Source: Wenzhouxiangella marina
GTDB lineage: Bacteria; Pseudomonadota; Gammaproteobacteria; Xanthomonadales; Wenzhouxiangellaceae
Direction of reading: 5' to 3'
Assembly: GCF_001187785.1 (NCBI RefSeq)
Contig: NZ_CP012154.1
Span: forward strand, 1 to 64,000
Length of the DNA stretch: 64,000 nt
Below are positions 1-12,237 of the stretch, piece after piece. Numbering within the stretch: position 1 is the first letter of the stretch; the number at the start of each line of letters is the position of its first letter. The notes beneath the pieces are model-generated. The model did not search any database. It saw only the letters and a program-made list of their open reading frames with translations, and was not told where the DNA came from. The translations under genes were made by a program, and so were the position numbers.

Positions 1-75
1 GTGTATCGTTTTTCAGGCCGGCGCGTCAATAAGCCGGCGGCTTCGCGCGCACAGTCCACACCGTGAGCTCGAGCC

Positions 76-84
76 TGTGGATAA
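76..84 (-). promoter_or_regulatory. DnaA box upstream of dnaA
   Basis: TGTGGATAA, the exact reverse complement of the consensus DnaA box TTATCCACA without its last-base variants, lies 33 bp before the chosen dnaA start. A box here is commonly used for dnaA autoregulation; that role is inferred. The rest of positions 1-116 shows two GCCGGC palindromes (17-22 and 33-38) and no gene. Confidence 0.75.
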
Positions 85-116
85 AATGCCCCCGGTTGCC
101 TAAACTTAGTCGCTTC

Positions 117-1448
117 ATGATCGACGATGCCCACCTCGCCCGGCGCGCGGACCTGTGGCAGCAGTGCCTTGCACGGCTGGAACGCCACGTCCCGCTGGAT
201 GAACTCAATACCTGGATCCGTCCACTGCGTCTGGACGAGTCCAAGCCCGATCAGGTCGCCCTGCAGGCGCCCAACGATTTCGTGCGCGACCAGGTCAGCG
301 AGCACTACCTCAGCATGATCCGCGATTTCTTCGCGGCCAACGGCATCGCCCGCGATCAGGTGTTCATCGAGGTCGGCAATCAGCCGCGCCGGGTCACCGC
401 CAGCAAGGCGCCGCGCCAGCGCGGCGGCGTGCACGGCCTGGATGATCGTTATCGCTTCGAGAACTTCGTCCTCGGCAACTCCAACGAGCTGGCCTTCGCG
501 GCCGCGAGTCAGGTCGCCAAGAAGCCCGGCAAGGCCTACAACCCCTTGCTGCTCTACGGCTCGACCGGTCTCGGCAAGACGCATCTCCTGCACGCCGCGG
601 GGCATCAGATCGCTGCGGACAATCCCGACGCGCGGGTCATGTACCTGCATTCGGAAAAGTTCGTCAGCGAGATGATCCAGGCCCTGCGACGTGACAGCAT
701 CGATGCCTTCAAGCGCCGCTATCGATCGGTCGATACGCTGCTGATCGATGACATCCAGTTCTTCGCCGGCAAGGATCGATCCCAGGAAGAGTTCTTCCAC
801 ACCTTCAACAGCCTGCTGGAATCGCAGCAGCAGATCATCCTGACCTGCGACCGCTACCCGAAGGAAGTCGATGGTATCGAGGCGCGGCTGCGGTCACGCT
901 TCGGCTGGGGCCTGACCGTGTCCATCGAACCGCCGGATTTCGAGACACGCGTCGCCATTCTCCAGAAGAAGGCGCTGGAGCGCGATCTGGAACTCGACGA
1001 CTCGGTGACCTTCCTGATCGCCAAGCGCATGCGCTCGAACGTGCGCGACCTCGAAGGCGCGCTCAATTCCCTGATCGCCAACGCCCGCTTTTCCGGGCGG
1101 CCGATCGACGTCGAGTACACCCAGGAGATCCTGCGCGACGTGCTCGCCGTGCACGATCGCATGATCACGATCGAGAACATCCAGAAGGCCGTCGCCGATT
1201 TCTATCAGCTGCGAGTCACCGATCTGCTGTCCAAGCGCCGAACGCGCTCGATCGCTCGTCCCCGACAGATGGCGATGTTCCTGGCCAAGAGCCTGACCCA
1301 GCATTCCCTGCCCGAGATCGGCAATGCCTTCGGGGGCCGGGATCATACGACCGTCCTGCACGCCTGTCGTAAAATCGAGGCCTTGTGCGAAACCGACGGC
1401 CGTCTGCGTGAAGATCGGGCGCGGCTGACGCGGGAGTTATCCTCATGA
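117..1448 (+). CDS. dnaA: Chromosomal replication initiator protein DnaA
   Basis: Initiator ATPase that binds DnaA boxes and melts oriC. The 443-residue product has the family's four-domain layout: an N-terminal DnaB/DiaA-interaction domain (about 1-75), a short linker, an AAA+ domain with Walker A GSTGLGKT at 148-155 and Walker [10 protein letters not shown] near 208-216, and a C-terminal helix-turn-helix domain with the DnaA signature GGRDHTTV at 406-413. The ATG at 117 is preferred over a GTG at 63, because the extra 18 residues are not family-like and would run through the DnaA box at 76-84. The linker (domain II) is short compared with enterobacterial DnaA. No strong Shine-Dalgarno is visible. 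The gene is followed by oriC and dnaN on the same strand. Confidence 0.98.
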   Translation: MIDDAHLARRADLWQQCLARLERHVPLDELNTWIRPLRLDESKPDQVALQAPNDFVRDQVSEHYLSMIRDFFAANGIARDQVFIEVGNQPRRVTASKAPRQRGGVHGLDDRYRFENFVLGNSNELAFAAASQVAKKPGKAYNPLLLYGSTGLGKTHLLHAAGHQIAADNPDARVMYLHSEKFVSEMIQALRRDSIDAFKRRYRSVDTLLIDDIQFFAGKDRSQEEFFHTFNSLLESQQQIILTCDRYPKEVDGIEARLRSRFGWGLTVSIEPPDFETRVAILQKKALERDLELDDSVTFLIAKRMRSNVRDLEGALNSLIANARFSGRPIDVEYTQEILRDVLAVHDRMITIENIQKAVADFYQLRVTDLLSKRRTRSIARPRQMAMFLAKSLTQHSLPEIGNAFGGRDHTTVLHACRKIEALCETDGRLREDRARLTRELSS

Positions 1449-1680
1449 GCCTGCGCGGAAGCCGTGGAGTAACTGTGGATAAATCGCGAGGCGAAAGTTA
1501 TCCACATTCGCCCCACAGGAAGCGGGCTCGCTTAGTCAGAGGGTCGTGCTTTCTCAGATCATTGATTTTCAAGGGAAAAATGGGGTTCTTCGCTTACTCA
1601 CAGGCCCTATTACTACTAGTCTTTTTTCTTTATCAACAAAACAACAGTGACACGACGTCGCGAACCGCCAAGGAGCAACC
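1449..1680. other. oriC: Chromosomal replication origin (oriC)
   Basis: The 232-bp dnaA-dnaN gap holds several DnaA boxes followed by an AT-rich stretch (about 1608-1645) that contrasts with the GC-rich surroundings. Two perfect boxes form an inverted pair: TGTGGATAA at 1474-1482 and TTATCCACA at 1498-1506. Weaker boxes are TTACTCACA (1594-1602) and TTATCAACA (1630-1638). A GATC is at 1557-1560. The dnaA-dnaN location is the usual oriC position in Pseudomonas-like bacteria. Function is inferred from motif content and position. Confidence 0.9.
1594..1638 (+). promoter_or_regulatory. Candidate basal unwinding element: DnaA box, GC cluster, DnaA-trios
   Basis: In order on the + strand: a two-mismatch DnaA box TTACTCACA (1594-1602), a GC patch GGCCC (1603-1607), then four in-register triplets CTA-TTA-CTA-CTA (1607-1618). 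These read 3'-GAT/AAT-5' on the other strand, the DnaA-trio pattern first described in Bacillus subtilis. A T-rich run and the box-like TTATCAACA (1630-1638) follow. The arrangement is what the model predicts for the strand-opening site. Confidence 0.7.
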
Positions 1681-2778
1681 ATGAAATTCTCGATCGCGCG
1701 TGAAGCCTTGCTTGCGCCCATTGCCCAGGTCGTCAACGTGGTCGAGCGTCGGCAGACGCTGCCCGTACTGGCCAACTTTCTGATCGATGCGCAAGACGAT
1801 GGTTTGCGAATCACCGGGACCGACATGGAGGTCGAGCTGGTGGCTCGAGCCAATGCGGAAGTGGCTCAAACGGGAGCGATCACGGTCCCGGCACGCAAGC
1901 TTGTCGACATCTGCAAGGCCCTGCCCGAAGGCGTGAAGGTCAACGTCCAGCTCAATGAGGACAAGCTGGCCATCCATGCCGGGCGCAGTCGCTTCACGCT
2001 GGCGACCCTGCCGGCGGGGGAATTTCCGTCGAGTGATCAGGCCGAGAGCCTGGCCAGCTATCCGATCAGTCAGGCCCGCTTGAGCTGGCTGGCCGACAAG
2101 ACCGGCTTCGCAATGGCCCACCAGGACGTGCGTCACTACCTGAACGGCCTGTTGCTGGAGTTTCGCGATGGCATGATTCGCGCCGTGGCCACGGATGGAC
2201 ACCGCCTGGCCCTGGCCGAAACCCAGGCCGACATCCAGGGAGAAGCGCGCAGCCTGATCGTCCCGCGCAAGGGCGTGCTCGAAATGAACCGTATCCTGGA
2301 AGACATCGACGAGCCGCTGAACGTGGTGATCGGTCAGGGTTTCCTGCGTCTGGACCGGGAGCGTATCGTGATGACCACGAAGCTGATCGACGGTCGCTTC
2401 CCGGACTACGAAGCCGTCATCCCGCTGGAAACGGACCAGGCCGTCATTCTCGACCGGGCCGAAATCACTCATGCCCTGCAGCGTGCCGCCATCCTGTCCA
2501 ACGAGAAGTACCGTGGCGTGCGCCTTGACCTGGAGCCGGGCACGGTCCGTGTGGTGGCGCACAACCCGCAGCAGGAAGAGGCCGTGGAAGAAGTCGAGGC
2601 CGAGCACGGCTTCGACAAGCTGAAGGTGGGCTTCAACGTGAACTATCTGCTCGATGCCCTGGGCGCCATCGATGGCGAGAAGGTGCGCATTGCCCTGCGC
2701 GATGCGAACAGCTCCTGCCTGGTGACCGGGATCGAAGACGACAGCGTCCGCCAGGTCGTCATGCCCTTGAAGCTCTAG
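1681..2778 (+). CDS. dnaN: DNA polymerase III beta subunit (sliding clamp)
   Basis: Ring-forming processivity clamp that tethers DNA polymerases and other partners to DNA. The 365-residue length is standard, and the sequence follows the three-fold clamp layout throughout, beginning MKFSIAREALLAPIAQVVNVVERRQ-like and ending in the conserved partner-binding tail (VMPLKL). The ATG at 1681 has an AAGGAG Shine-Dalgarno a few bases upstream. It lies downstream of oriC and 22 bp before recF, so dnaN-recF are probably cotranscribed. Nothing unusual in the sequence. Confidence 0.98.
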   Translation: MKFSIAREALLAPIAQVVNVVERRQTLPVLANFLIDAQDDGLRITGTDMEVELVARANAEVAQTGAITVPARKLVDICKALPEGVKVNVQLNEDKLAIHAGRSRFTLATLPAGEFPSSDQAESLASYPISQARLSWLADKTGFAMAHQDVRHYLNGLLLEFRDGMIRAVATDGHRLALAETQADIQGEARSLIVPRKGVLEMNRILEDIDEPLNVVIGQGFLRLDRERIVMTTKLIDGRFPDYEAVIPLETDQAVILDRAEITHALQRAAILSNEKYRGVRLDLEPGTVRVVAHNPQQEEAVEEVEAEHGFDKLKVGFNVNYLLDALGAIDGEKVRIALRDANSSCLVTGIEDDSVRQVVMPLKL

Positions 2779-2800
2779 TACCGACGGGCGTTCCCGAGCC

Positions 2801-6477
<3,677 letters not shown>

Positions 6478-6497
6478 TTCGAGGCCTGTTTCACGAC

Positions 6498-6524
6498 GCG
6501 GCCGCGCTCCCACGCGCGGGCCGC
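6498..6524. terminator. GC-rich stem-loop after gyrB
   Basis: GCGGCC (6498-6503) pairs with GGCCGC (6519-6524), with further GC pairing inside. It lies between the convergent gyrB and the minus-strand gene ending at 6541. No T-run follows, so a factor-independent terminator is only possible. Confidence 0.35.
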
Positions 6525-6540
6525 TGTCCTCGTTCGGTGA

Positions 6541-7017
6541 TCAGGGGTAGAGGCTTTCGAGCCCGGCCTGCAGGGACTTGAACGGCACCGAGCCACTCGG
6601 GCCACGACAGTCGATGGCCAGGGATTTGCCCCCGCAACGGATGATCAGGTCCAGCAGGGCCGGCTCGCAACCGAGAAACACCAGATCGGCGGCCGCCACG
6701 TTGTAGCGTGCCGCGAGCTGATCGATCTCCCGCCGCCGGGCTCGCTTGCTGCTGAACAGGCCGGCCTCCAGATAGACAACTCCGTCCAATTCAGCGCCCG
6801 CGCGGCGAATGCGCTGCTGCAGATCCTGCTGCAGCGCGAGGTCGTGATCCACCAGGCGTCGGGTCGGACGCCAGCGAGCGGGCTGGATGGCCACGAGCAG
6901 CACCGAGTGCCCCTGGCGTTGAAAGGCCACCAGGCGCTCGAGTTCATCGGCCGATGGCTCGGCCCCGTTCAGCAGCAGCTCGCGCTGAATCAGGATCGGC
7001 GCACGCGACCGCGGCAT
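6541..7017 (-). CDS. Degenerate GmhB-like HAD-fold protein (catalytic residues lost)
   Basis: 158 residues that line up end to end with D,D-heptose 1,7-bisphosphate 7-phosphatase (GmhB) but lack its catalytic motifs. The nucleophile motif (LDRDG...N in GmhB) reads LIQRELLLN, motif II (TNQSG) reads AIQPA, the zinc-site cysteines are missing, and the magnesium motif (VGD..ED) reads LGCEPALLD. The secondary-structure pattern and the spacing between motifs are retained, ending AADLVFLGCEP...KSLAID, which matches the GmhB C-terminal half. Its place beside glyS/glyQ and gyrB is the gmhB position in Pseudomonas aeruginosa (PA0006). The ATG at 7017 lies 3 bp after the glyS stop, so it is translated from the glyQ-glyS mRNA. 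The frame is open with normal codon use, so it is unlikely to be a fresh pseudogene. Role unknown. Confidence 0.75.
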   Translation of the reverse strand: MPRSRAPILIQRELLLNGAEPSADELERLVAFQRQGHSVLLVAIQPARWRPTRRLVDHDLALQQDLQQRIRRAGAELDGVVYLEAGLFSSKRARRREIDQLAARYNVAAADLVFLGCEPALLDLIIRCGGKSLAIDCRGPSGSVPFKSLQAGLESLYP

Positions 7018-7020
7018 CGA

Positions 7021-9102
7021 TCAGCGCCCCAGCCGGGCCAGGTCGGCGATGTCGATGATCAGGCCTCGCAGGCGCGTCAGCAGCGCCAGACGATTGGCGC
7101 GAAGACGGGCGTCCTCGGCCATGACCATGACCTGGTCGAAGAAGGCATCGACACCTTCCCGAAGGCCGGCCAGCTCGGCGAGGGCGGCGGGATAGTCCGC
7201 GCGGGCCAGGGCGGATTCCAGATCCGTTTCCACAGCCTGAATGTCCGCAAAAAGCCGCTTTTCCGCGTCGTCCTGCAGCAAAATTGCATCAACGTCGCCG
7301 ATTCGCTCGTTTTCAGCCTGTTTGAGGAGATTGCTGGTTCGCTTGTTGGCGGCAATCAGGCTCTCGGCCCGCTCGTCGTCGGCAAAGGCCTGAATCGCAC
7401 GGGCGCGAGCCATGAAGTCGGCGACCGATCCGGCCTTGCCGGCCTCGACGGCCTGAATCGTGGCCGTTTCGATCCCGGCCTCGGCCGCGTGCGAGCGAAG
7501 GCGGTCGAAGATGAAGCGTTCGACCTCGGCCTTCAGGTCGCCATCGACCTCGAGCTGCTCGCCCAAGGCCTCGGCCGCCAGATCCACCGCCTCGGCCAGG
7601 CTCAAGCCGCAGTTCGAGTCCTCCAGGATCCGGACGATGCCCAGTGCTGCACGGCGTAGCGCGAAGGGATCCTTTCCGCCCTTGGGTTTCTTGCCCGCGG
7701 CAAAGATCCCGACCACCGTGTCGAGCCGATCGGCCAGGGCCAGCGCCTGACCGGCCGGGGTCCCCGGCAGTTCGGCACCAGCCTGGCGAGGCATGTAGTG
7801 TTCTTCGATGGCCATGGCCACGGCGTCGTTCTCGCCATCGGCCAGGGCGTAGTAACGGCCCATGATGCCCTGCAGTTCGGGGAATTCACCCACCATTTCC
7901 GTGAGCAGATCGCACTTGCACAGGCTGGCCGCGCGTGCGACCTGCTCGGGATCCGCTGCAAGCGATTCGGCCAGTCGCCGGCCCAGCTGGCCGAGTCGCG
8001 CCGCCTTGTCACCGGTCGAACCGAGCTTTTCCTGGAACAAGACGTCATCCAGGCGCGATGCCCGATCGGCCAGGCGCTGCTTGCGGTCCTGATCCCAGAA
8101 GAAGCGCGCGTCGGAAAGGCGCGGACGAATGACCCGCTCGAAGCCCGCGATCATCGCTGTCTCGTCCTTCGACTCGATATTGGCGATGGCGATGAATCGG
8201 GGCGCCAGGGACCCGTCAACATTTCGGACCGGAAAGCATTTCTGATGCTGCTGCATCGAAGAGATCAGCGCTTCCTCGGGCACCTCGAGGAAGGCTTCGT
8301 CGAAGCTGCCCATCACGGCCACCGGCCATTCGGTCAGGCCGACGTTCTCGTCGAGCAGATCGGGATTGTCGTCGACGCGCATGCCGGCCTTGTCGGCCAG
8401 GGTGCTGACCTGCGAGGCAATGCGTTCGCGGCGCCGATCACGATCGGCCACCACATGGGCCGCTTCCAGCACCCGTTCGTAGTCGCTCGCCGACGCCAGT
8501 TCGTGCCAGCCGGGCCCATGAATCCGATGGCCCTGGGTGCGACGGCCGGCGCTGAGTCCGAACAGCGACAGGGGAATCGCTCGCTCGCCGTGCAGGACGC
8601 ACAACCAGCGGACCGGGCGCAGGAAGCGCTCGTCGAGGTCCGACCAGCGCATGGACCTGGCCCCGGCCATGGCCTTGACGGTCTCCTCCAGCATCGGGCC
8701 CAGCAGCTCATCGAGGGCCTTGCCGGGCTCGGTGATCCGGGCGTAGAGCCAGCGACCCTGATCGGTCTCCAGCCAGTCCAGCTCCTCGAAGGATTTGCCC
8801 AGGCTCCGGGCAAATCCTTCGGCCGCCTTGCTCGGTTTGCCATCGGCATCCAGGGCGACGTTCTCGGCCGGACCCTTGCGTTCGAGTTCGCGATCGGCCT
8901 GGCGGTCGAGCACCTGGCTGAAACGAACCGCCAGTCGGCGCGGCGTCGCCAGACGAGCGATGGCTGCCCCTTCGTCCATCAGACCGGCATCGACGAGGCG
9001 TCGCTGCAGGCCATCGCAGAGCAGATCCAGCTGCTGGTCGATCGACCGGGCCGGCAGTTCTTCGCAGCCCAGTTCGATGAGAAGATCGGCGCGAGTGCTC
9101 AT
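7021..9102 (-). CDS. glyS: Glycine--tRNA ligase beta subunit
   Basis: Beta subunit of the heterotetrameric bacterial glycyl-tRNA synthetase; it carries tRNA recognition, while the alpha subunit holds the aminoacylation core. At 693 residues it has the usual length. The N-terminus ([19 protein letters not shown]) and the [15 protein letters not shown] and [27 protein letters not shown]-type blocks (here split around the conserved [19 protein letters not shown]) are diagnostic. The ATG at 9102 overlaps the glyQ stop by 4 bases (ATGA), a translational-coupling arrangement. The gene is cotranscribed with glyQ and the GmhB-like gene. Confidence 0.97.
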   Translation of the reverse strand: MSTRADLLIELGCEELPARSIDQQLDLLCDGLQRRLVDAGLMDEGAAIARLATPRRLAVRFSQVLDRQADRELERKGPAENVALDADGKPSKAAEGFARSLGKSFEELDWLETDQGRWLYARITEPGKALDELLGPMLEETVKAMAGARSMRWSDLDERFLRPVRWLCVLHGERAIPLSLFGLSAGRRTQGHRIHGPGWHELASASDYERVLEAAHVVADRDRRRERIASQVSTLADKAGMRVDDNPDLLDENVGLTEWPVAVMGSFDEAFLEVPEEALISSMQQHQKCFPVRNVDGSLAPRFIAIANIESKDETAMIAGFERVIRPRLSDARFFWDQDRKQRLADRASRLDDVLFQEKLGSTGDKAARLGQLGRRLAESLAADPEQVARAASLCKCDLLTEMVGEFPELQGIMGRYYALADGENDAVAMAIEEHYMPRQAGAELPGTPAGQALALADRLDTVVGIFAAGKKPKGGKDPFALRRAALGIVRILEDSNCGLSLAEAVDLAAEALGEQLEVDGDLKAEVERFIFDRLRSHAAEAGIETATIQAVEAGKAGSVADFMARARAIQAFADDERAESLIAANKRTSNLLKQAENERIGDVDAILLQDDAEKRLFADIQAVETDLESALARADYPAALAELAGLREGVDAFFDQVMVMAEDARLRANRLALLTRLRGLIIDIADLARLGR

Positions 9103-9992
9103 GCCGCCACCTCCTGCTTCAGGCCCGGAAAGCCGAGCGACTTGCGCCGCTCATAGTAGGCTTCGGCCACCAGTCGGGACAGGTCACGGATGCGCAGGAT
9201 GCTGCGCTGGCGCTCGGTCACGGATATCGCCTGCCGCGCATCGAGCAGGTTGAAGGTGTGCGAGGCCTTCAGTACCTGATCGTAGGCCGGCAGCGGTAGT
9301 CCCGCCTCGACCAGGGCGCGCGCCTGTTCTTCGCAGGTATCGAACCAGGCAAACAGGCTTTTCGTGTCGGCGTGCTCGAAGTTGTAGGCCGACTGCTCGA
9401 CCTCGTTCTGATGGAAGACCTCGCCATAGGTCACCACGCCGTTCGGGCCCTCGGTCCAGACCAGGTCGTAGGCCGACTCGACGCCCTGCAGATACATCGC
9501 CAGGCGCTCCAGACCGTAGGTGATCTCGCCCATCACCGGGCGGCACTCCAGTCCGCCGGCCTGCTGGAAATAGGTGAACTGGGTGACTTCCATGCCGTTC
9601 AGCCAGACCTCCCAGCCCAGGCCCCAGGCACCGAGGGTCGGCGATTCCCAGTTGTCCTCAACGAAACGGATGTCGTGGATTTCCGGGTCGATGCCGACCG
9701 CGTCCAGGGAGCCGAGGTAGAGTTCCTGGAAATTCAGGGGCGAGGGCTTCATCACCACCTGATACTGGTAGTAGTGCTGGAGCCGGTTCGGGTTCTCGCC
9801 GTAGCGACCGTCCGTGGGACGACGGCAGGGTTGCAGGTACGCCGACGACCAGGGCTCGGGCCCGATCGATCGCAGGAAGGTGGCCGGGTGGAAAGTGCCG
9901 GCGCCGACTTCCAGATCCAGCGGCGCGGTCAGAACGCAACCCTGCTCGGCCCAGTAGCGGTCCAGGGTGCGGATGAAGTCCTGAAAATTCAC
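9099..9992 (-). CDS. glyQ: Glycine--tRNA ligase alpha subunit
   Basis: Catalytic alpha subunit of the alpha2-beta2 glycyl-tRNA synthetase. The 297-residue protein starts [19 protein letters not shown] and carries the conserved [31 protein letters not shown] and [18 protein letters not shown] regions. It is the first gene of the minus-strand glyQ-glyS-GmhB-like unit and overlaps glyS by 4 bp. The 119-bp gap to the divergent amidotransferase gene at 10112 must hold promoters for both directions; no glycine riboswitch or T-box-like structure is seen. Confidence 0.97.
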   Translation of the reverse strand: MNFQDFIRTLDRYWAEQGCVLTAPLDLEVGAGTFHPATFLRSIGPEPWSSAYLQPCRRPTDGRYGENPNRLQHYYQYQVVMKPSPLNFQELYLGSLDAVGIDPEIHDIRFVEDNWESPTLGAWGLGWEVWLNGMEVTQFTYFQQAGGLECRPVMGEITYGLERLAMYLQGVESAYDLVWTEGPNGVVTYGEVFHQNEVEQSAYNFEHADTKSLFAWFDTCEEQARALVEAGLPLPAYDQVLKASHTFNLLDARQAISVTERQRSILRIRDLSRLVAEAYYERRKSLGFPGLKQEVAA

Positions 9993-10111
9993 GGTCGAGG
10001 CCCGTTATCGAAACACGACCAGCAAGTATACCGGCCTGCCCGGGGCCCTTGGGAGTCCTGGCCGATCATCGATGGATGGCTGAGCGTCCCGACCGGCGTT
10101 ATGATGCAGGG

Positions 10112-10876
10112 ATGATTCGTCTCCTGATCCTCAAGACCGGCTCGGCTCCGGCCCCGATTGCGCGTGAGCATGGTGATTTCGAAGACTGGTTCGTTGCCGG
10201 GCTGGGCATCGCCGGCAGCGAAGTCGAGGTGGTCAACGCCGAAGCGGGGCAGCCGTTGCCGGAGCGACTCGATCCCGGCGTCGGCGTCCTCGTCACGGGC
10301 TCACCGGCGATGGTCTCACACCGCCTCGACTGGTCGGAGCGCGCGGCGGCCTGGCTGCGAAAGATCCACGCCGAGCAGCGACCCCTGCTCGGCGTGTGCT
10401 ATGGACACCAACTCATCGCCCATGCTCTGGGTGGTCGGGTCGGCCCCAATCCGGCCGGCCGTCGGATGGGAAGCAAGCGCGTGCGTTTCCTCGACTCCGA
10501 AGACGTCCTGACGGGCGCCTTCGTGCCGGAGCAGTTCATGCAGGTCACGCATCTCGAAGTCGTGCTCTCCCCGCCCCCGGGTGCCGAGATCATCGGCGAC
10601 AGCCCGGGAGACCCGCACCATGTCCTGCGCTTCGGCCCCAGGGCCTGGGGCGTGCAGTTCCACCCGGAATTCAGCCCGGCCATCATGGCCAGCTATCTGC
10701 GCCTGCGGGCCGATGCGCTTGACCAGGAGGAACAGGATGCGCGGGCGCTCGAAGCCGCGCTCGTCGAAACACCGGCCGGGCCGCGGCTGCTGCAGGGCTT
10801 CGCGGAACTCCTCGACCCGGCCGCACGCGCACCGACCCGAAACGAAACCACCGAGAATCGAATTCCATGCCCCTGA
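10112..10876 (+). CDS. Class I glutamine amidotransferase domain protein (GMP synthase-like)
   Basis: Free-standing class I glutamine amidotransferase domain of 254 residues. The nucleophile elbow GVCYGHQ puts the catalytic cysteine at residue 96, and VQFHPEF supplies the His184/Glu186 pair of the triad. Proteins of this type resemble the GuaA glutaminase domain, but many act as gamma-glutamyl hydrolases or as glutaminases for unknown partners; the substrate cannot be read from sequence. The ATG at 10112 is chosen because the preceding 21 residues of the open frame are not family-like. The 3' end overlaps the next gene by 10 bp, opening the long plus-strand chain of overlapping genes. Confidence 0.85.
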   Translation: MIRLLILKTGSAPAPIAREHGDFEDWFVAGLGIAGSEVEVVNAEAGQPLPERLDPGVGVLVTGSPAMVSHRLDWSERAAAWLRKIHAEQRPLLGVCYGHQLIAHALGGRVGPNPAGRRMGSKRVRFLDSEDVLTGAFVPEQFMQVTHLEVVLSPPPGAEIIGDSPGDPHHVLRFGPRAWGVQFHPEFSPAIMASYLRLRADALDQEEQDARALEAALVETPAGPRLLQGFAELLDPAARAPTRNETTENRIPCP

Positions 10877-12237
10877 ACCTCTTGCACAATAAATTCGGGG
10901 TCGCTCTCGTGACCAGTCTGCTCAGCCTGCCGCTCGTCGCCTGGGCCTGCTTCACGGCGGACCGTGCCGAAGTGCTGGCCGTCGAGCATCCCGATCTGGA
11001 TTTCGCCAGCCTGGCGCACCAGATGCACATGCAGCAGACCATCGACTACCGCTTCAACGGTCCCCGGGACTGTGTCGAGGGTTTCGCCGATCAATTCCCA
11101 TGCCAGGGCATCGGTCTGGCCGGCTGGGTCGAGTTGCCTGCCATCGGCGGAGGGACGGGGTCGGACAATTGGGGCTGGCGCGATCCGGATAGCGGTCGTC
11201 TGTTCGCCCTGATGGGGCGGTCGAACGGGGTCGCCTTCGTCGAAGTGACCGTTCCCGAATCGCCCGTCTACCTCGGCAATCTACCGCGACCGGCCGGCGT
11301 CTCGAATTCGGTCTGGACCGACATCAAGACCTATGGGCACCATGCCTTCATCGTGGCCGATTCGGTCATGGGCCAGGGCATGCAGGTCTTCGATCTCAGG
11401 AATCTGCTCGCATCGGAGGAGCGTCCACCCCAGACCTTCGCCGCCGTCACCCGCTACGATCAGTTCAATTCGGCCCATAACATCGCCATCAATACCGAGT
11501 CCGGCTTTGCCTACACGGTCGGTGGGGACACCTGTGCGGGTGGCCTCCACATGATCGATGTCCGGGATCCGGAAAACCCGAGCTTTGCCGGCTGCTTTGC
11601 CAGCGAAGGCTATACCCATGACGTCCAGTGCGTCATCTACCGTGGCCCGGACGAACGGTACCAGGGAAACGAAATCTGCTTTGCCAGCAACGAAACTTCT
11701 TTGGATGTAGTTGACGTAACTGATAAAGAGGCACCACGCCTTATTGGTCGGCATTCCTACCCGCAATTTCGCTATACCCATCAGGGTTGGTTGACGGAAG
11801 ACCACCGTTACTTCTTCCTCGACGATGAATTGGATGAAACCACCTACAATCTTCCTGGGACAAGGACGTTGGTGTTCGATTTTGCGCAATTGGATGTTAG
11901 CGACCCGCCCGCCGAGTACATCGCCGACGGTCCGGCCATCGATCACAACCAGTACGTCATCGGGGACTACGTCTTCCAGGCCAATTACAAACGCGGCCTG
12001 CGCGTGCTCCACATCAAGGACCCGGCCACCGCCAACCTCGAGGAAGTGGCCTGGTTCGATACCTACCCGAACGAGGATGGCAACGGTTTCAGCGGTGCCT
12101 GGAACGTGTTCCCCTTCTTCGCCAACAATCTGTTGCTGGTCTCGGATTTCAATCGCGGCCTGTTCATCGTTCGCGTGAGTGACCCGAACCTGGCGATGGC
12201 CCTGGAAAGCATCTACGGAGATCGCTTTGCACCCTAG
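10867..12237 (+). CDS. Secreted choice-of-anchor B / LVIVD-repeat protein
   Basis: 456 residues with an N-terminal signal sequence (hydrophobic LVTSLLSLPLVAWA, probable cleavage before Cys28) followed by a beta-propeller-like array of repeats typical of LVIVD/choice-of-anchor B proteins, such as GMQVFDLRN, GLHMIDVRDPENP, SLDVVDVTDKEAP, GLRVLHIKDP and GLFIVRVSDPN. Such proteins are exported and surface-linked, with no known enzymatic activity. No C-terminal anchor is visible. It overlaps both neighbours (10 bp upstream, 11 bp downstream), so it is in the operon although functionally unlike the enzymes around it. From about 11690 to 11905 codon use shifts to AT-rich synonymous codons (TTGGATGTAGTTGACGTAAC-like) while the frame and repeat structure stay intact. 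Confidence 0.85.
   Translation: MPLNLLHNKFGVALVTSLLSLPLVAWACFTADRAEVLAVEHPDLDFASLAHQMHMQQTIDYRFNGPRDCVEGFADQFPCQGIGLAGWVELPAIGGGTGSDNWGWRDPDSGRLFALMGRSNGVAFVEVTVPESPVYLGNLPRPAGVSNSVWTDIKTYGHHAFIVADSVMGQGMQVFDLRNLLASEERPPQTFAAVTRYDQFNSAHNIAINTESGFAYTVGGDTCAGGLHMIDVRDPENPSFAGCFASEGYTHDVQCVIYRGPDERYQGNEICFASNETSLDVVDVTDKEAPRLIGRHSYPQFRYTHQGWLTEDHRYFFLDDELDETTYNLPGTRTLVFDFAQLDVSDPPAEYIADGPAIDHNQYVIGDYVFQANYKRGLRVLHIKDPATANLEEVAWFDTYPNEDGNGFSGAWNVFPFFANNLLLVSDFNRGLFIVRVSDPNLAMALESIYGDRFAP

Noticed and set aside
6485-6500. Fourth parS site near TTTCACGACG
   Set aside because: Only the left half resembles the consensus; the palindrome is absent.
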